Source: Rhexocercosporidium sp. MPI-PUGE-AT-0058
Taxonomy: Eukaryota; Ascomycota; Leotiomycetes; Helotiales
NCBI GenBank assembly: GCA_020746875.1
Contig: JAGTJL010000004.1
Coordinates: 1,426,001 to 1,490,000 of the forward strand
Length of the DNA stretch: 64,000 nt
Reading direction: 5' to 3'
A program made the translations under genes and the position numbers. The notes below the pieces were generated by a model. It was not told the origin of the DNA. It saw only the letters and a list, made by a program, of their open reading frames with translations, and did no database searches. Each line of letters opens with the position of its first letter. Positions within the stretch are counted from its first letter, which is position 1. Shown here piece after piece: positions 1 to 12,398 of the stretch.

Positions 1-1175
1 TTCGAGGACGACGATACGGGTTGGGCCAGGACAGACGCAGACGTAGAGAATGAAGCTGGCAATTATGAAGAACCGCCGTCACCAAATTCCTCCCCAGTAC
101 GACAAAGGACGCACACGAAGAGTGATTTTGAGGACGAGATTGGAAATTTCCACATCGATGACGAGGGTAGCGAGGATATGATCCGGAAAGAATCTCGAGG
201 AGACTCGTGCACATCATGCCGTCCCCTCTCGTCTACCCAATCATTGTCCCCGTCTTTTCACACCGTAGAAGACTATGAACGAGAAGCAGCCACCATGATA
301 CCCAAAGGCACCTTGCCACTCACCAAATTCCGCTACCACATCTTCATGGACACGTCAGACGACGACTTTGCCGATGAGATGACCAGAATAGACTGGGTCA
401 TGTTCTCCTCGATTCGACTACGAGACCTTGTCCGTCACGTCAGCTTACCGCTGGAGCAGAAGGAGAAGATGACGAACGTCCATCGACTGATCAATCACTT
501 CAACCACATCGCAAAATGGGTAACAAACATGATCCTGATGCGCGACAAGGCCAAACACAGAGCCCTAATGCTCGAGAAATTTATGAACATAGCTCTGAAA
601 TTACGGCAACTGAACAACTACAATGGCCTGGCTGCCGTCCTCGCCGGCATCAACGGAAGCCCCATCCACCGTCTCACTCAAACGAGGAATCTAGTCCCAG
701 CCGATGTACAGAAACGCTTTGCTAGGCTGGTGATACTCATGGGCACCCAAAAGAGCCATTTCGCCTACCGATTAGCATGGGAGAATTCCTCCCTTCCCCG
801 GATCCCGTTCATCCCGCTCCATAGAAGAGATCTCGTCTCTGCCGAGCAAGGGAGCAGGACATTTGTAGGCGCCAACAACGAACGGATCAACTGGAAGAAA
901 TTCGAGATCCTATCGGAAGTCATCCTGCCTATCATGAAGAGCCAGGTAGTACCATATCCGAACTTGTCCAGGCATGAAGCTGCTCGAGAACTGATCCTGG
1001 ATTGCAAAATGCCTGTAGATGACGAGGTATGTTTTTGCGTCTCGAAAACTTTCCTCTTTCCTTTCTTGCTAACGATGAAAAGGAATCATACCAGCGCAGT
1101 CTGCAGCTAGAAAGTTCATCGGGGACCGTCGAGCTCGGAAAGAAGAAATTCCCTTGGTTCCAGAAGGAGAAGTGA
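1..1175 (+). CDS. RasGEF-domain protein, Lte1-like, C-terminal part
   Basis: The gene enters from the left edge already in frame, so only its 3' part is present. Exon 1..1026 is followed by an intron at 1027..1082 (GTATGT donor, GCTAAC branch) and a last exon 1083..1175. The first 95 residues are acidic and low complexity. After them comes a CDC25-type RasGEF catalytic domain, recognisable from the segments DWVMFSSIRLRDLV, LNNYNGLAAVLAGI and the conserved helix around WKKFEILSEVI. Such domains load GTP on small Ras-family GTPases. The tail ends in KKFPWFQKEK. A catalytic domain at the extreme C-terminus of a long acidic protein fits the mitotic-exit regulator Lte1 better than Cdc25 itself, but the diagnostic N-terminal RasGEF-N part lies outside the window. 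RasGEF is firm; the Lte1 assignment is inference. Confidence 0.85.
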
Positions 1176-1951
1176 CCGAGTAGATCTTTATGTATATCTG
1201 GGCATTTCTTAGCGAGATTTTGGGTGGGGGTCTTAGGGTAGGAGGAATTGGGCTAACCTGGGCATGGGTGGATGAATGGATGAATGGATGGATAGGAGGT
1301 TATTCGTGTATGGCGTTGGGGCGTTATCTACTATTTGGTGCGCATACCCCCTTTGTAATGTAAGAAGCACGTATATATGAAATTAAGTGGACGTTCAAAA
1401 GGATCTCTTGTTGTCTCTTTGTCTCCTTCTTTCTATCTCTCCTGCTCAGAGGAAATGTTCTTCCCTTGTAAGGGAAGTCCAGCTACCAGTGATTGCACCT
1501 CTCGAGATATTGATCTCTGAGAAGGGACTTAAAATAGTTACTTCTAGTAGTGACTCTTGCAAGGTCTTGTTTACTTTTCTGAAAAGACCCCACGCTCAGA
1601 CTGAACAAAGGCAGGTGGTTTGAGGCTGAGGCTGAGGCTGAGATAACCCCCATGGGATAACATCGATAGATTGTTTTATCTAGAATCGTTATTTGGCAGC
1701 TCTTGGCTGGCTGTTGGGGTTCTGGGCATGGCTCGGCGTGCAGTTTGATGTTGGGATTGAATTGAATTGTGTTGTGTTGTGTTGTGTCGTGTTGTGTTGT
1801 GCCATATCGCTAAGGTTCGTCGGGATAAGGAACGGAAGACATACTTTACAACCATTGTCCACAGTAGTAGATTGCAATGTCCCGAAACCGCTATATGAAA
1901 ATGGCCTTAAAGACAGCATGCACCCCGGTACTATCGAATGGATTTCCTAAT
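1176..1951. other. Convergent intergenic region with simple repeats
   Basis: This region lies between the 3' ends of the RasGEF gene and the minus-strand HET gene. No convincing gene is seen. It holds short tandem repeats: GATGAATG-type around 1265-1292, GAGGCT three times at about 1622-1642, and an imperfect TTGTG array at about 1768-1802. It is expected to carry both transcription terminators. Confidence 0.6.
1768..1802 (+). repeat. Imperfect TTGTG pentanucleotide microsatellite
   Basis: About seven copies of a five-base unit, with one interruption (TCGTG). Confidence 0.8.
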
Positions 1952-4627
1952 TCAAATTATAGTAACAGTTCTTGTACGGGCATCTTGGAATATTCCCATC
2001 CAACCATTACTCCTCACGCCCGATCCTAGAATGATTCTATCGATCAATCCCACCCTTTCATATAACAGGTCGTCGGAATTGTTACTTTTAACCTTCCTCA
2101 GCACAAGAGCCCGTGGAGCACCCACCGTCTCCGCAATAAGAAGACAGATCAACTCGTCCAAGTTCAAGTCAGGGATAATGGTATCTGCGTGAAATCCGAA
2201 GGTAAAAGGGCTGGAGCCTATTGAATCCCATGAATCGTGGCGTCGCCGCATGTCCTGCCATATCGGCTGACTCTCAGCGACTGGCTGGGCTCGGAAGGGT
2301 ATACCCCCAAAACGGACCGAATCGAGGGGCGTTTCTATGACACTGGACCTTTCCTGCTGTGCCTTGACTCTAGATTTCTCTGGAACCAGGCTGAACATGG
2401 CCTCGGATGCCAGCTTTGACTTTGCTTCGGAAATCCCAAGTTCCTTTAACTTGTTTTGCTCTTGGACAGTCTCAACATGCCCTGTATCGATACCTAGCAC
2501 TGGCTCGCTATATAGAGATACCTCGGGAGTGGCACTTCGTTGAAGTCCTAGAAGTCTGTGGGCTTTCCAAGGCCTCTCAGATGCGGTAGAGCTCTTGAGA
2601 GACGTATCATGCAGGCTGGTTATCATGGTAGAAACTTTGTCTACCCACTTGTTAGTCGAGTCTTCAATATGAAGACAGCGCGTAAGAGTTACTGACTAGT
2701 ATGGCTCTCGTTTCCCTCATCTTCGTGGCGTTTAAGCGAGTTTGAAAATTCTGGCTCGGTTGAAAGTACCTGACTTGGATGCGATTTGACATGTCGATGT
2801 CTAGCAGCCCCTAGATTACAGGAGAGTTAGTTTTTCAGTAAACGGAAATATTATAGGAAGAAAACGAGCCATTGGAACGTTGAGCTGAAATTGAGTTGAT
2901 CATGGCATTTTTATGTTTACCTACAATCAAACGGCGACTCGTATCCGTTTATCACTTCACGCGCTATAGCAATGATGTCCACTGTTTGTCCTGTTATTGT
3001 CAGACGGCCTGCAGTGACACGGCCGGTCGGATCAGCTAAGCTGGATTCGCAAAAGACAGTGTTGACTGTCGCGAGAGTCTTTGTAGGGGCAGATGCCTTG
3101 CTATCGGATGTTGACTCGGCAATTAGAGATGAGCCAGTGATTGAGGTATCTATCGATGCCCAGGACCAAGAAGGTGCTCTGTATGGATCTGCTCTTGCTC
3201 CATGGGCTTCCCACCTATCACGATGTCAGAATGTCCTTGGATAGTCTGTGGACCGGGAACAATCCCTCGCGTTCTGATGATTATACAAGACAGAATTTGG
3301 CTTACAAGAGGGAGAGGGGCAGGTCTTCACGCCATAATCCTGCTAGATAATCTCCTGCACCCGATTCCTGAAACCGTTTCGCAAGGCCTGACAGCGCCGG
3401 GAGAATGTCGCTACTATTAGTAAGTGCTTTGGATGCGTAGGTGTTGACGATGCGGCTCCAGAGTGAATATAGCGCATGTTGATCTCGAGACCGTAGAGAT
3501 TTGTAAAATGCCTTCTTGGAGGCGGGTATTCGCTGCTGTGAAGGGCGACTCAGAGTACCACATTCACACCAAAGGGAAGTCCTGCATTCCCAGACCAGTT
3601 CCTGTGAGCGGAACTGAGCATATCGAGTAGCGAGAAGCCGTTCTTGAAATGCCCATCCCCGATTGAATAAAGGAGATGAGTCTCGTACGATCTGACTCCT
3701 AGGAGGTAGCAAGTTGCCATACCATCGGTGGTCGTCTCCCTGACGAACTTTGATCTTATATGAGTCGCCGTCCGCATTTGTACCTTCTAATACAGTCTTG
3801 GAACCGGTCGTGACTGGTCGATCTCTGAAAAAGCCATCGTGACCGTCACTGCTATCACTTGCCGCAATGACAACTTGTGCACCATTGTAAATCGAAGCCA
3901 TGCTCCCAGACTCTCGTGCCCAGTCCTCGGGGTCATCTTGTACGATACAGAGCGAGTCAATCCACAAGTACCTGAGGCCTAGTAGCCTCGTGGTTGTGAC
4001 GGCATCCTGGAACGTTTTCGAAAGACTTGCCCATGGGATATCAATAATCCTGTCTGCAAAAGTAGACCTATGCGTCTGTATGACAGGTAACTTTCCCCAG
4101 CAATGACTTAAGGCTGCGTAACGTTCCTCCTGGTGGTCTGAGATACGAAGTGCGATGGTATCACCCTGCACATCGAGAACCCGAGTCGGCAACTTTGTCT
4201 TCTGCATGGCACAATGGGGGTGAGAAGTCTGGCATGTTTCTATCCATCCTTTCAACACCGAGATAGATTCTAGAGCAGTCTCTTTTCGTTCTGTTGCCTG
4301 TCCGATAAGTAGCCATGGTAATTTTGCTGCAGAGACTTCCGTAAATATTTCGTCCCAAGAATACCATCCATCATCATCCGAAGTGGCCAGACCGAGTGGG
4401 AACCCTTCATCCAATACTGGTATCTGGAAATTGATAGTTGAGTGCTCTGGCTCGAGAGCATTATAGCGACTCTTGATATGGAGGTAGCTGTTGCGTAGTA
4501 TCATGCATGAGTTGCAACCCTGTTTTGCCGACATGAAAACATCCTTCAGACAGACTGAGAGGGGCCTTGAAGCCGATCCACGAAGGTCATCGCAAGTAAT
4601 ACACACAGAAGTGTCTAGGGAGAGCAC
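1952..4627 (-). CDS. HET-domain (heterokaryon incompatibility) protein 1
   Basis: Four exons read as 4627..3306, 3214..2921, 2800..2697 and 2640..1952 (802 aa). Three phase-compatible introns join separate open frames into one HET protein. The N-terminus has a CITC motif. The HET domain shows RYAALSHCWG, RYLWIDSLCIVQDDPEDW and RGWAFQERLLATRYAQF. Downstream of intron 1 the typical YRAPSWSWASID segment appears, and the last exon ends with the usual HET tail (YERVGLI ... RTVTII). HET proteins trigger vegetative incompatibility and cell death in Pezizomycotina; the partner of this one is unknown. The intron 1 and 2 joins are strongly supported by frame and motif. The acceptor at 2801 and the GTCAGT donor at 2696 are less certain, because a GTAACT donor lies 4 nt away. 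The start at 4627 is the first Met before the HET-type N-terminus. Confidence 0.88.
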
Positions 4628-5475
4628 CTATATTCAGCACAAAAGATGAGAGCCGAATAAAACAGACCCAGATAGAATGTTTGGCACCCCAGAGATCTAA
4701 GTATTTCGGAGAAGTTTGGAACATGTCTCTACGACATGAAGCAATCGAGAAAGTCCGAGGAAGTCCAAGAAAGTCTGACTTACATTTGACAAGTTCAGGG
4801 TCATTGAGACTACCGCGGCTTTGCGGTCTAGTGCCCACCATATCGAAATGAAGATCCATAGGCCTGTACTATAATTGGGGTATCTGGAGACATCACTACC
4901 GGGAGTCCATCGTGTTCTGGCTTCCTTGGAATAACTACAGATCACTACTTTGAAAAAGTGGATTGGTTCCTGAAAATCGCCTTGGAAAGTTCAGAAATTC
5001 ATTGATAGAGACAATTTCAGTATAGAATCTCAGATAATGAGAGGATCATATGTAGTAAAATTGAATAAAACAGAAAGCTTGCTAAGTATGGACTTTCGTG
5101 AGAGTGAGGAAGAATTAGTTAGCTGAGCTCGAGCTAGTATCTTGGCGCTACTGAGGTGGGTGGTCAGAGCTTTGACGCTATTCCCATTTGCGAGAATTAC
5201 GCGAATCTCCCACTCAGCACATTTCAACTTCCCCGTCGAGAACTTTTGAACTTCAACGACAACCACGACAACCACCATCCACCTCATCTCTCAGTCAAGG
5301 TCAGTCAGCTCAGTGATTTCCGAATCGCTTCATCTTCTCGCCCCGAGATCTGCCATCGCAGAATCAGCGCTTCACGACATGTTGAGTTGAAGTTTCTGCC
5401 ATATTTCGAAAGCCGAACTCTTCAAAAATATCACACTCCAATTTCACAACGCCATGCTGATACATTCTTTCGCAG
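4628..5475. promoter_or_regulatory. Divergent region between HET gene 1 and RPL15, including the RPL15 leader
   Basis: The two starts are 848 bp apart. The right part is the probable 5' UTR of RPL15. A pyrimidine- and AAC-rich stretch at about 5215-5299 is followed by a GTCAGT donor at 5300. The start codon is preceded directly by TTCTTTCGCAG, which looks like a splice acceptor. This suggests a 5' UTR intron at 5300..5475, a common feature of ribosomal-protein genes. No other gene is seen. Confidence 0.5.
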
Positions 5476-6309
5476 ATGGGTGCTCTTAAGTATGTTGAGG
5501 AATTGCAAAAGAAGAAGCAGTCCGATGTCCTTCGCTTCCTTCTCCGTGTCCGATGCTGGGAGGTAAGATAAATCGATCCTTTCGCAAACTTCGAAGCCGA
5601 ACCAATACTTCGAATCTGCTCTCCGGACATATTGGAATATTGTGGACGTGGAATTGAATGTGGACATCTTATGATGCTCCTTGCTATACACTCGTTGAAC
5701 TTTGCTGAGAGTGCATAATATAGCTTCGACAATTGAACGTCGTCCACCGTGCTTCCCGTCCATCTCGTCCGGATAAGGCACGCCGTCTAGGCTACAAGGC
5801 CAAGCAAGGCTATGTCATCTACCGTGTCCGTGTCCGCCGTGGAGGTCGCAAGCGCCCAGTACCAAAGGGTGCCACCTATGGTAAGATTAAGCCCTGGGTA
5901 CATGGCTGTGGGAAGTGATGCTGATAGATGTTACTGTGTAGGCAAGCCAACCAACCAGGGAGTCAACCAACTCAAGTACCAACGTTCGCTGAAGTCGACT
6001 GCTGAGGAGCGTGTTGGACGTCGCTGCGCCAACTTGCGCGTCTTGAACTCGTACTGGATCAACCAAGACTCCACATACAAGTACTTCGAGGTCATCCTCG
6101 TCGACCCTCAACACAAGGCCATCCGCCGCGATGCTCGTATCAACTGGATCGTCAACCCCGTCCACAAGCACCGTGAATCCCGTGGACTTACCGCAACTGG
6201 CAAGAAGTCCCGTGGTTTGGGCAAGGGTCACGGATACAACAAGACCACCGCTGGCCGCAGAAAGACCTGGAAGAGACACAACACTCTCAACCTCCAACGA
6301 TACAGATAG
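5476..6309 (+). CDS. RPL15: 60S ribosomal protein L15 (eL15)
   Basis: Exons 5476..5562, 5724..5880 and 5942..6309 give a protein of about 203 aa, the normal length for eL15. It starts [18 protein letters not shown] and continues through [45 protein letters not shown] and [13 protein letters not shown], ending NTLNLQRYR. eL15 is a large-subunit rRNA-binding protein needed for early pre-60S assembly. The introns (161 and 61 nt) fall after the Glu of RCWE and inside the Gly codon of ATYGKP. The start lies directly after a CAG that is probably the acceptor of a leader intron. Confidence 0.97.
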
Positions 6310-7242
6310 ATGTGTTAGCGGGTGTTTTGCGTGGGTTATACTTTTTCGAAATGCAGGAGTGGATATTGCTCTGGTGTATAGCCTGGCAAAAGCAACCTGG
6401 GGATTTTGCAGATTTCATACATGGATGAATGAATGAAAGAATTGAATCCAGGGCAAAGCTTATTTGATGATACTGTGGTGAACTTTACAGAATAGCTTGG
6501 AAGTTGGTGTCTAACCAGCCAATTTACAGGACTTTGAATTCTTTCTGACCTTTTCATCCACAATACATTCAGACGTAACTGTTTTAGTCCCTGCAAGTGT
6601 GGAAAACAAAGCTTGCTTCGACAAGATCTTCCTTCAGCCAAGTTTCAAATGCCAACAACCCCCTTTTCTTTTTTATCTGTAAACTCCAGTCCCGAAGGTC
6701 TCTATGATCGTCCAATTGCAACCCCGTCCGATAAGACAAAATCCATCATATTCGTATTGATAGAAGATCCCTATCACCCCTGCCAAAGTGCCCCTCCAAC
6801 AACTACCTAGCCGCTTAGAACGGGACCAGGGGTGCGGCCACTGTGCAATTGTGCATGTTGATGGGTCGACAACTTTCTAACACAGTAATTTATGTATTTT
6901 GCTTGGGCCGGGAATCCCTCTCTTGACAACAAGCTTTCCTACTCGATCTTCAGCTGTGGTCTTGGAATGCCGCTAGACGGAAGCATACTACCCGTTCCTG
7001 TCTTCAAAACTCGAAGCTTGGGGCAAGCGCGATTCGGAAGGGGGGAAACGCGCTCTCCAATGGACCTTCTTCTCCTTCGTGGTGCCCTAGCAAGCAATAC
7101 GAGGACGAAAACAAACCCGCGGCAGATCAGTAACACCTCCGAAACCTTGCACTTGAGCCTGAGCTTCTCTCGACCTCTTCAATGAACCGTCAACACTCTA
7201 TGTGCAACCTGAGTCGAGCAGCTCACGATCCAGAGTTGTGCA
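6310..7242. other. Intergenic region between RPL15 and the HECT ligase gene
   Basis: The RPL15 3' UTR is on the left and the promoter and leader of the HECT gene on the right. Short open frames occur on both strands but none resembles a protein family. No RNA gene was recognised. Confidence 0.55.
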
Positions 7243-10200
7243 ATGCCTCCGTGGACCAGCAGACTGCTTTCACCCAGCACACGCAACGAGACGGGCCCCA
7301 ATCCAGTCAATGGACCAGCAGCATCTCCTGCGCGACCACGCCCCAGAATCTCCGAAGCCGACATCCTCAACAATGCATACGGCATTCCCAGCTTGCCTCC
7401 TCCATCGCACTCTAACCATGGTGCCTCGAATACCTCGAAACCTACACGAACACCGAGCCATGGACGCTCAATGAGCCACCCATTTCCTTCATTGTTCTCG
7501 ACAAAAAAGAAGCGCCATGAGGAGTCTGCGCAGGCAGCTGGATTTGATTCCACAGACGAAGATTCCGTTTCCCCCAATGCAGCTCGAAATATCATACAAA
7601 ACCCAACACCGAAGCAAAAAGTACCCGACAAAGACTTGATGACTGGGAAATGCATGACTTGCGATTCTATGGTGCGGTGGCCCAAGGAGTTAAAGGTTTT
7701 CAGGTGTACAGTCTGCTTGACCATAAATGATCTGAAGCCAATTGCACTAGAGGCAAGACGGGGAGATGGACATAGGACTCCTGTTACTGTCAAAGCTGGA
7801 ACATATCCCAGGTCAGGTCATGCTCAGAAAGGTGCGTTTATGGTGGTTTGTCTAAGTGCTATGCTGATGATTATCAGTCACTCCCTTGTCTCTCGGAAGG
7901 ACCAGACAGATTGTCGACCAGTGCGTTGCGACCTATCTTGTAGAACGCCTGAAACATGATGAAGGGTCTACTTCCAGTCCAGCCCCTTCTCCACCTCAGT
8001 CTCCGGCCTGGAAAACCATGACTTTGGGTGAAGATGTGCCGGGTCGCAAGCAGCCGAGTATCGGGCCAGGTAGCCTCACGTCCCAAGTCGAAAGTCCCCC
8101 AGAACAACCATCTGATCGTCCTATCATTCAAATGGATGGCTTTCCAGGGCCTTCAAATTCTCGTGCAGCACGTGAATTGCGACAGGCCAATGCTTCCCCC
8201 TACTCAAAATCTTCTCCGGGAAGCTTTTTTGATGCCCACATGGAGCAGAGGAACAGAGAACTCCACCCACATCCTCCGAGAGTAAGAAATTTGCACGGCA
8301 AAGAGATGACTGATCAAGGGCAGCAGGATCGTCCTAGTCCTGCTAAGAATATATTCAAGTCTCTGGAAGATTATATCATAACTTCTTTTGGTTCATTCGA
8401 ATGCATCAATAGCTCATTCAGCACAGTACGACCAAGCATGGTGCCAAGGGCACAAAGTGAGGGCATGAGACGGAATGTGACTGCTCCACTCGCCGACCGC
8501 AGCGCTCGACAAGAGACGGAATTGTCTGAAATGGACGCAAAAACACTTTTGATAGGCGACTTTGCTGAAAATGGTTCCTGGTGGACTGGCAACCGATCTG
8601 ACTTGAGAAGTCCCGAGAGGTCACGAACTCATCGCGTTGGGGATAGTTCGAACGACACTACAGACATTGTTACCTTGAAATCTCCTCGAGTTGATTGGTC
8701 TGAGGTGACCGAATGGTATCACTTGGTTTTTACCGCAGGAAAGTCATGGCGGAAGAAGTTGAATGATTTGTCAACCTCAGAAATCCATGTATCTCAACTG
8801 AGAACTCCATCCGAGACAGAACTGGATGAAATTGAAGATCAGATTATGGAGGCTCAGTCTCATGCCCAACGAGTGCTGCTGAAGGCCATCGAAAGTTTGC
8901 TCAAGCGACCTGGTCGACCTTTGAAAGAACCTAGTGATCTTCGTTTCATCCTCATCATTCTGGTGAATCCGTTACTATACCCTACACTCAACGGAGCAAG
9001 ACCGAGAGAAAGAAGCCGGTCGAGATCACGAGAGCGACCACGACCAAGTGTTGGAAAACAAGCCACTACCGATGCGCGATCCAGAGGAACTCAAGTCAAA
9101 GTGCCCACAAAGTCTGATTCAACTAGAGGTAGTTCAGGGCAGCACTCAGGTATCATCAAAAGAATCCTGGGACTGTTGTCAAATGTTCCGAACGAATGCC
9201 ATCACCATCTTGTTTCATGGTTCGCCAGGTTTTCAGACGGCCAGTTCCAGAGAACCACGGATTTGATTGGCAGCTTCGTCACATATCGGCTAACTAGGCA
9301 GCATGGCAAGAAGCGTGAAGTTGATCAGGACCCAACGGCAGACTTGATTCCAAATATTGGAGGCTCAGGACGCGCCACTTCGGCAGCCCTTCATGCAGCT
9401 CTTGGAACTTCGGGTCAGTCAAGCAAAAAGAACGATGGCAAACCAAAACCTGTCATTTACAATGATGATTGGCAGATCAAAGCTGCAGCAAGAGTAATGG
9501 CCTTGGTCTTTTCGGCGAACAACAGTGGACTGGCGAGGCGTGGAGAAGCAAAACCTGCATTGGCTACTCTACTAGGTGCTCACAGCGCAGGCTTGGCTGC
9601 TCGAGAGAGGGCACATAATCATGGACAGATCCTACCCACAAGTGACTTCTACAATACCCTGCTCGATTACTCGGATCTGATAGCCGATTTCGAAGCATGG
9701 GAGTCCAAGCGGAGCAAGTTTGCTTTCTGCCAATACCCCTTCTTCCTCAGTATCTGGGCCAAGATTCAGATCATGGAGCATGATGCACGACGCCAAATGG
9801 AAGTCAAGGCAAGAGAGGCGTTCTTTGACAGTATCATGACTCGGAAGACTGTCAACCAATACCTGGTTTTGAAAATCAGAAGAGACTGCCTCGTTGAAGA
9901 TAGTCTGAAGGGGGTGGGTGAAGTTGTTGGTACTGGCGGAGAGGAGATCAAGAAGGGCCTACGCATTGAGTTTCGGGGAGAAGAAGGTATTGATGCTGGT
10001 GGTTTACGGAAAGAATGGTTCTTGCTACTGGTCAGGGACGTCTTCAATCCTGAGCATGGTAAGACTGTCCAACAAGTAATCGTCAAATCTTCAAAATTCT
10101 AACTATTGTCAGGAATGTTTGCCTATGATGATGACTCTGGATTTTGCTACTTCAACCCAAACAGCTTTGAGACAACAGATCAATTCTTTCTGGTCGGCGT

Positions 10201-11035
10201 TGTCCTTGGCTTGGCAATTTACAATTCAACCATACTCGATGTGGCACTTCCACCATTCGCTTTCCGTAAGCTACTTGCTGCCGCTCCTCCAGCTGCACCG
10301 GGCGCAACATCTCACGCAAAGCCTTCCATGACATACTCCCTCGAGGATTTGGCTGAGTATAGACCAACTTTGGCCCGTGGACTTCGCCAACTTCTCGATT
10401 TCGATGGCGACGTCGAAGCGACCTTTTGTCGAGATTTCGTAGCCGATGTTGATCGATATGGCCAGTCGACTCAAGTGCCGCTCTGCCCAGATGGAGAAAA
10501 GAAAGCGGTCACAAATTCTAATAGGAGAGAATTTGTCGACTTGTACGTTCGATATCTTCTCGATACTGCCGTTGCTCGCCAATTTGAACCATTCAAAAGG
10601 GGCTTCTTTACTGTTTGTGGTGGGAACGCCCTTTCTCTGTTCAGGCCGGAAGAGATTGAGCTCCTTATCAGGGGATCTGACGAACCACTCGACATTGCTT
10701 CGCTTCGAGCAGTGTCGGTATGCGAGAACTGGAAAGTCTCGAATGCTGCCGAGACCGAACCGGTTGTGCAATGGTTTTGGCAAGCCTTCCAGGCTGCTAA
10801 CCCGAAAGATCAGCGGAAGCTATTGGGCTTCATCACGGGAAGTGATCGGATTCCTGCAATGGGTGCGACAAATCTCGTGATTAAGCTCTCGTGCCTTGGG
10901 GACGATGGTCCAAGATTCCCCGTAGCACGGACGTGCTTCAACATGTTGTCATTGTGGCGTTATTCGTCGAAAGAAAAGTTGGAGCATATGCTCTGGCGTG
11001 CTGTGAATGAGAGTGAGGGGTTTGGATTAAAGTGA
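7243..11035 (+). CDS. HECT-type E3 ubiquitin ligase, Hul4-like
   Basis: Exons 7243..7831, 7878..10058 and 10113..11035 give 1230 aa. The introns are short (46 and 54 nt) and both join frames exactly. The C-terminal 350 residues are a HECT domain. They include RIEFRGEEGIDAGGLRKEW, FNPEHGMFAYDDDSGFCYFN, VLGLAIYNSTILDV and the TCFN motif, whose Cys (about residue 1198) forms the ubiquitin thioester. The N-terminus (about residues 150-180) carries a CMTC ... CTVC pair spaced like a small zinc ribbon. The middle is low complexity, with an Arg/Ser-rich patch (RERSRSRSRERPRP). There are no C2, WW or ankyrin repeats, so it is not Rsp5-type. Size and domain order fit the fungal Hul4 group (nuclear or cytosolic protein quality control), which is inference. 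A Met codon at 7182 lies in another frame and is not used. Confidence 0.9.
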
Positions 11036-11345
11036 TGCATCATGGAAGGCGTTTTGCATGGAATGAGATTCTGGGACAAGGTGCCGTGGATTCGCTGAAG
11101 GTCTTTAAAAGAAAATGACCTGTGGGGCGTTTTACTGTACAGTCAAGAACTGAGGAACATCGTTGTGCATAAAGTCAATGAACGATAGAACCCAATGCTC
11201 TCGAACCCCTATACATTCCACATTTCAGGAGTTGAAAGAAGGTATTGATGCCCGAATGTAATGGTACATATATTCCAAACCACACATCTTTTGTACAGCG
11301 AACGCCTATTCCATGCATAGAGTGATCCATCTCCTTCCCGCCAGA
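11036..11345. terminator. Convergent 3' regions of HECT ligase and mL61 genes
   Basis: About 310 bp between two facing stop codons. No gene is seen; this is expected to hold both 3' UTRs and poly(A) sites. Confidence 0.4.
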
Positions 11346-12170
11346 TCAACTCGACATCGCATCCGGATCTCCTCTCGCCTGTATCAAAATAGCCTCCTCT
11401 CGTTTCCGCTTCGCATTAACCTCAGCCATCATGACCGAATCCCTCTCACTCCTAGCATTCTGATCCTCAATCTCTTGGATCTGCCTCGTCTCCTCCGCCG
11501 TAGGCTTCACCACTCTAGCCCGCGTAATCGCCAACAGCTGATCCAGGATCTCAGACTCGGGTCTATGCTTCATATTGATCACCTCTGTCCTCTCTGTCGC
11601 TGGCCCGGCTTTCGTCGCTGCTACGGGCGCGCTGGATGTTTGTTTCGTCGTCGTTGATGAGATTTCCGGACTGGTATCTGCTGCTGCTGATGGGCTTGTG
11701 AAGTGGATCGTTAAGAGTGCTGGGCCGGATTGGTCGTTTGTCCGGTTTACGGTCATGGGGATGGCGGGATTGTGGTATTTCAATCGTGGGAGGCAGTTAC
11801 GCCAGAATTTCCTGAGGGTGGCATATCAGCATATGAAAGAATATATAGTTTTAAAAGCTTTAGCTAGAGCTGCTTGACAGGTAAAGAAAGTATGTACCTG
11901 GGTCCGTAATGTCCATCCTCCAAGTCGCGCGCGAAGTCCATGTGTATCCTCGTTACTTCGGGTGGTAATACTGCGGCTCCTGGACCTATTCTTATGGCGA
12001 GCAACTGTATGCCGTGTCAACTGGAGTTCTAAATCTGAGGTCATGGATGGTTTCGAGGGGCTGTCTACCTTCTAAAGAATAGAGCGTTAGCATTGAAACC
12101 AGGTTGAAAGGATAGACATAGATATACGTACAGCTCTGAGCTTTCTCATTCGCTTTATAATGGCCACCAT
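11346..12170 (-). CDS. MRP49: Mitochondrial large-subunit ribosomal protein mL61 (Mrp49-like)
   Basis: Three exons, 12170..12132, 12004..11898 and 11811..11346, give 203 aa. The first exon encodes only MVAIIKRMRKLRA. The second reads LLAIRIGPGAAVLPPEVTRI and onward to DGHYGPR. The third begins KFWRNCLPRLKYHNPAIPMTV. The RKFWRN ... LKYHNPAIPM block is the core of the L51/S25/CI-B8 thioredoxin-like domain shared by mitochondrial ribosomal proteins and complex I subunit B8. The C-terminal third is a charged helix (KRKREEAILIQAR), usual for fungal members. The short basic start fits mitochondrial import. The gene is divergent from GEP3 with only 228 bp between start codons. Confidence 0.85.
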
Positions 12171-12398
12171 CTTGAATAACTGCTCGACCTGTTCAGTTCA
12201 ATGCTGGGGGAATCTGAATCCGAATCTAAATCTCTGGTCGGTCGTCTGGGGGTGCATATGGAAATTATTTAAGCATGGCGCTACTGCAGTCACCCCCTGT
12301 CAAAAAAGTTTAGGGGCGCTTGAAGTCTCGAGACAGACCAGCGGAGCTTGAACTTTTAGATGTGTTTTATCAAAGATATCTTTACTCTAGAGCGACAA
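12171..12398. promoter_or_regulatory. Shared divergent promoter of MRP49 and GEP3
   Basis: 228 bp separate the start codons of two divergent genes for mitochondrial ribosome components or assembly. An alternative upstream Met codon for GEP3 at 12360 lies inside this space; its 13 extra residues do not look like a presequence, so it was not used. Confidence 0.55.
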
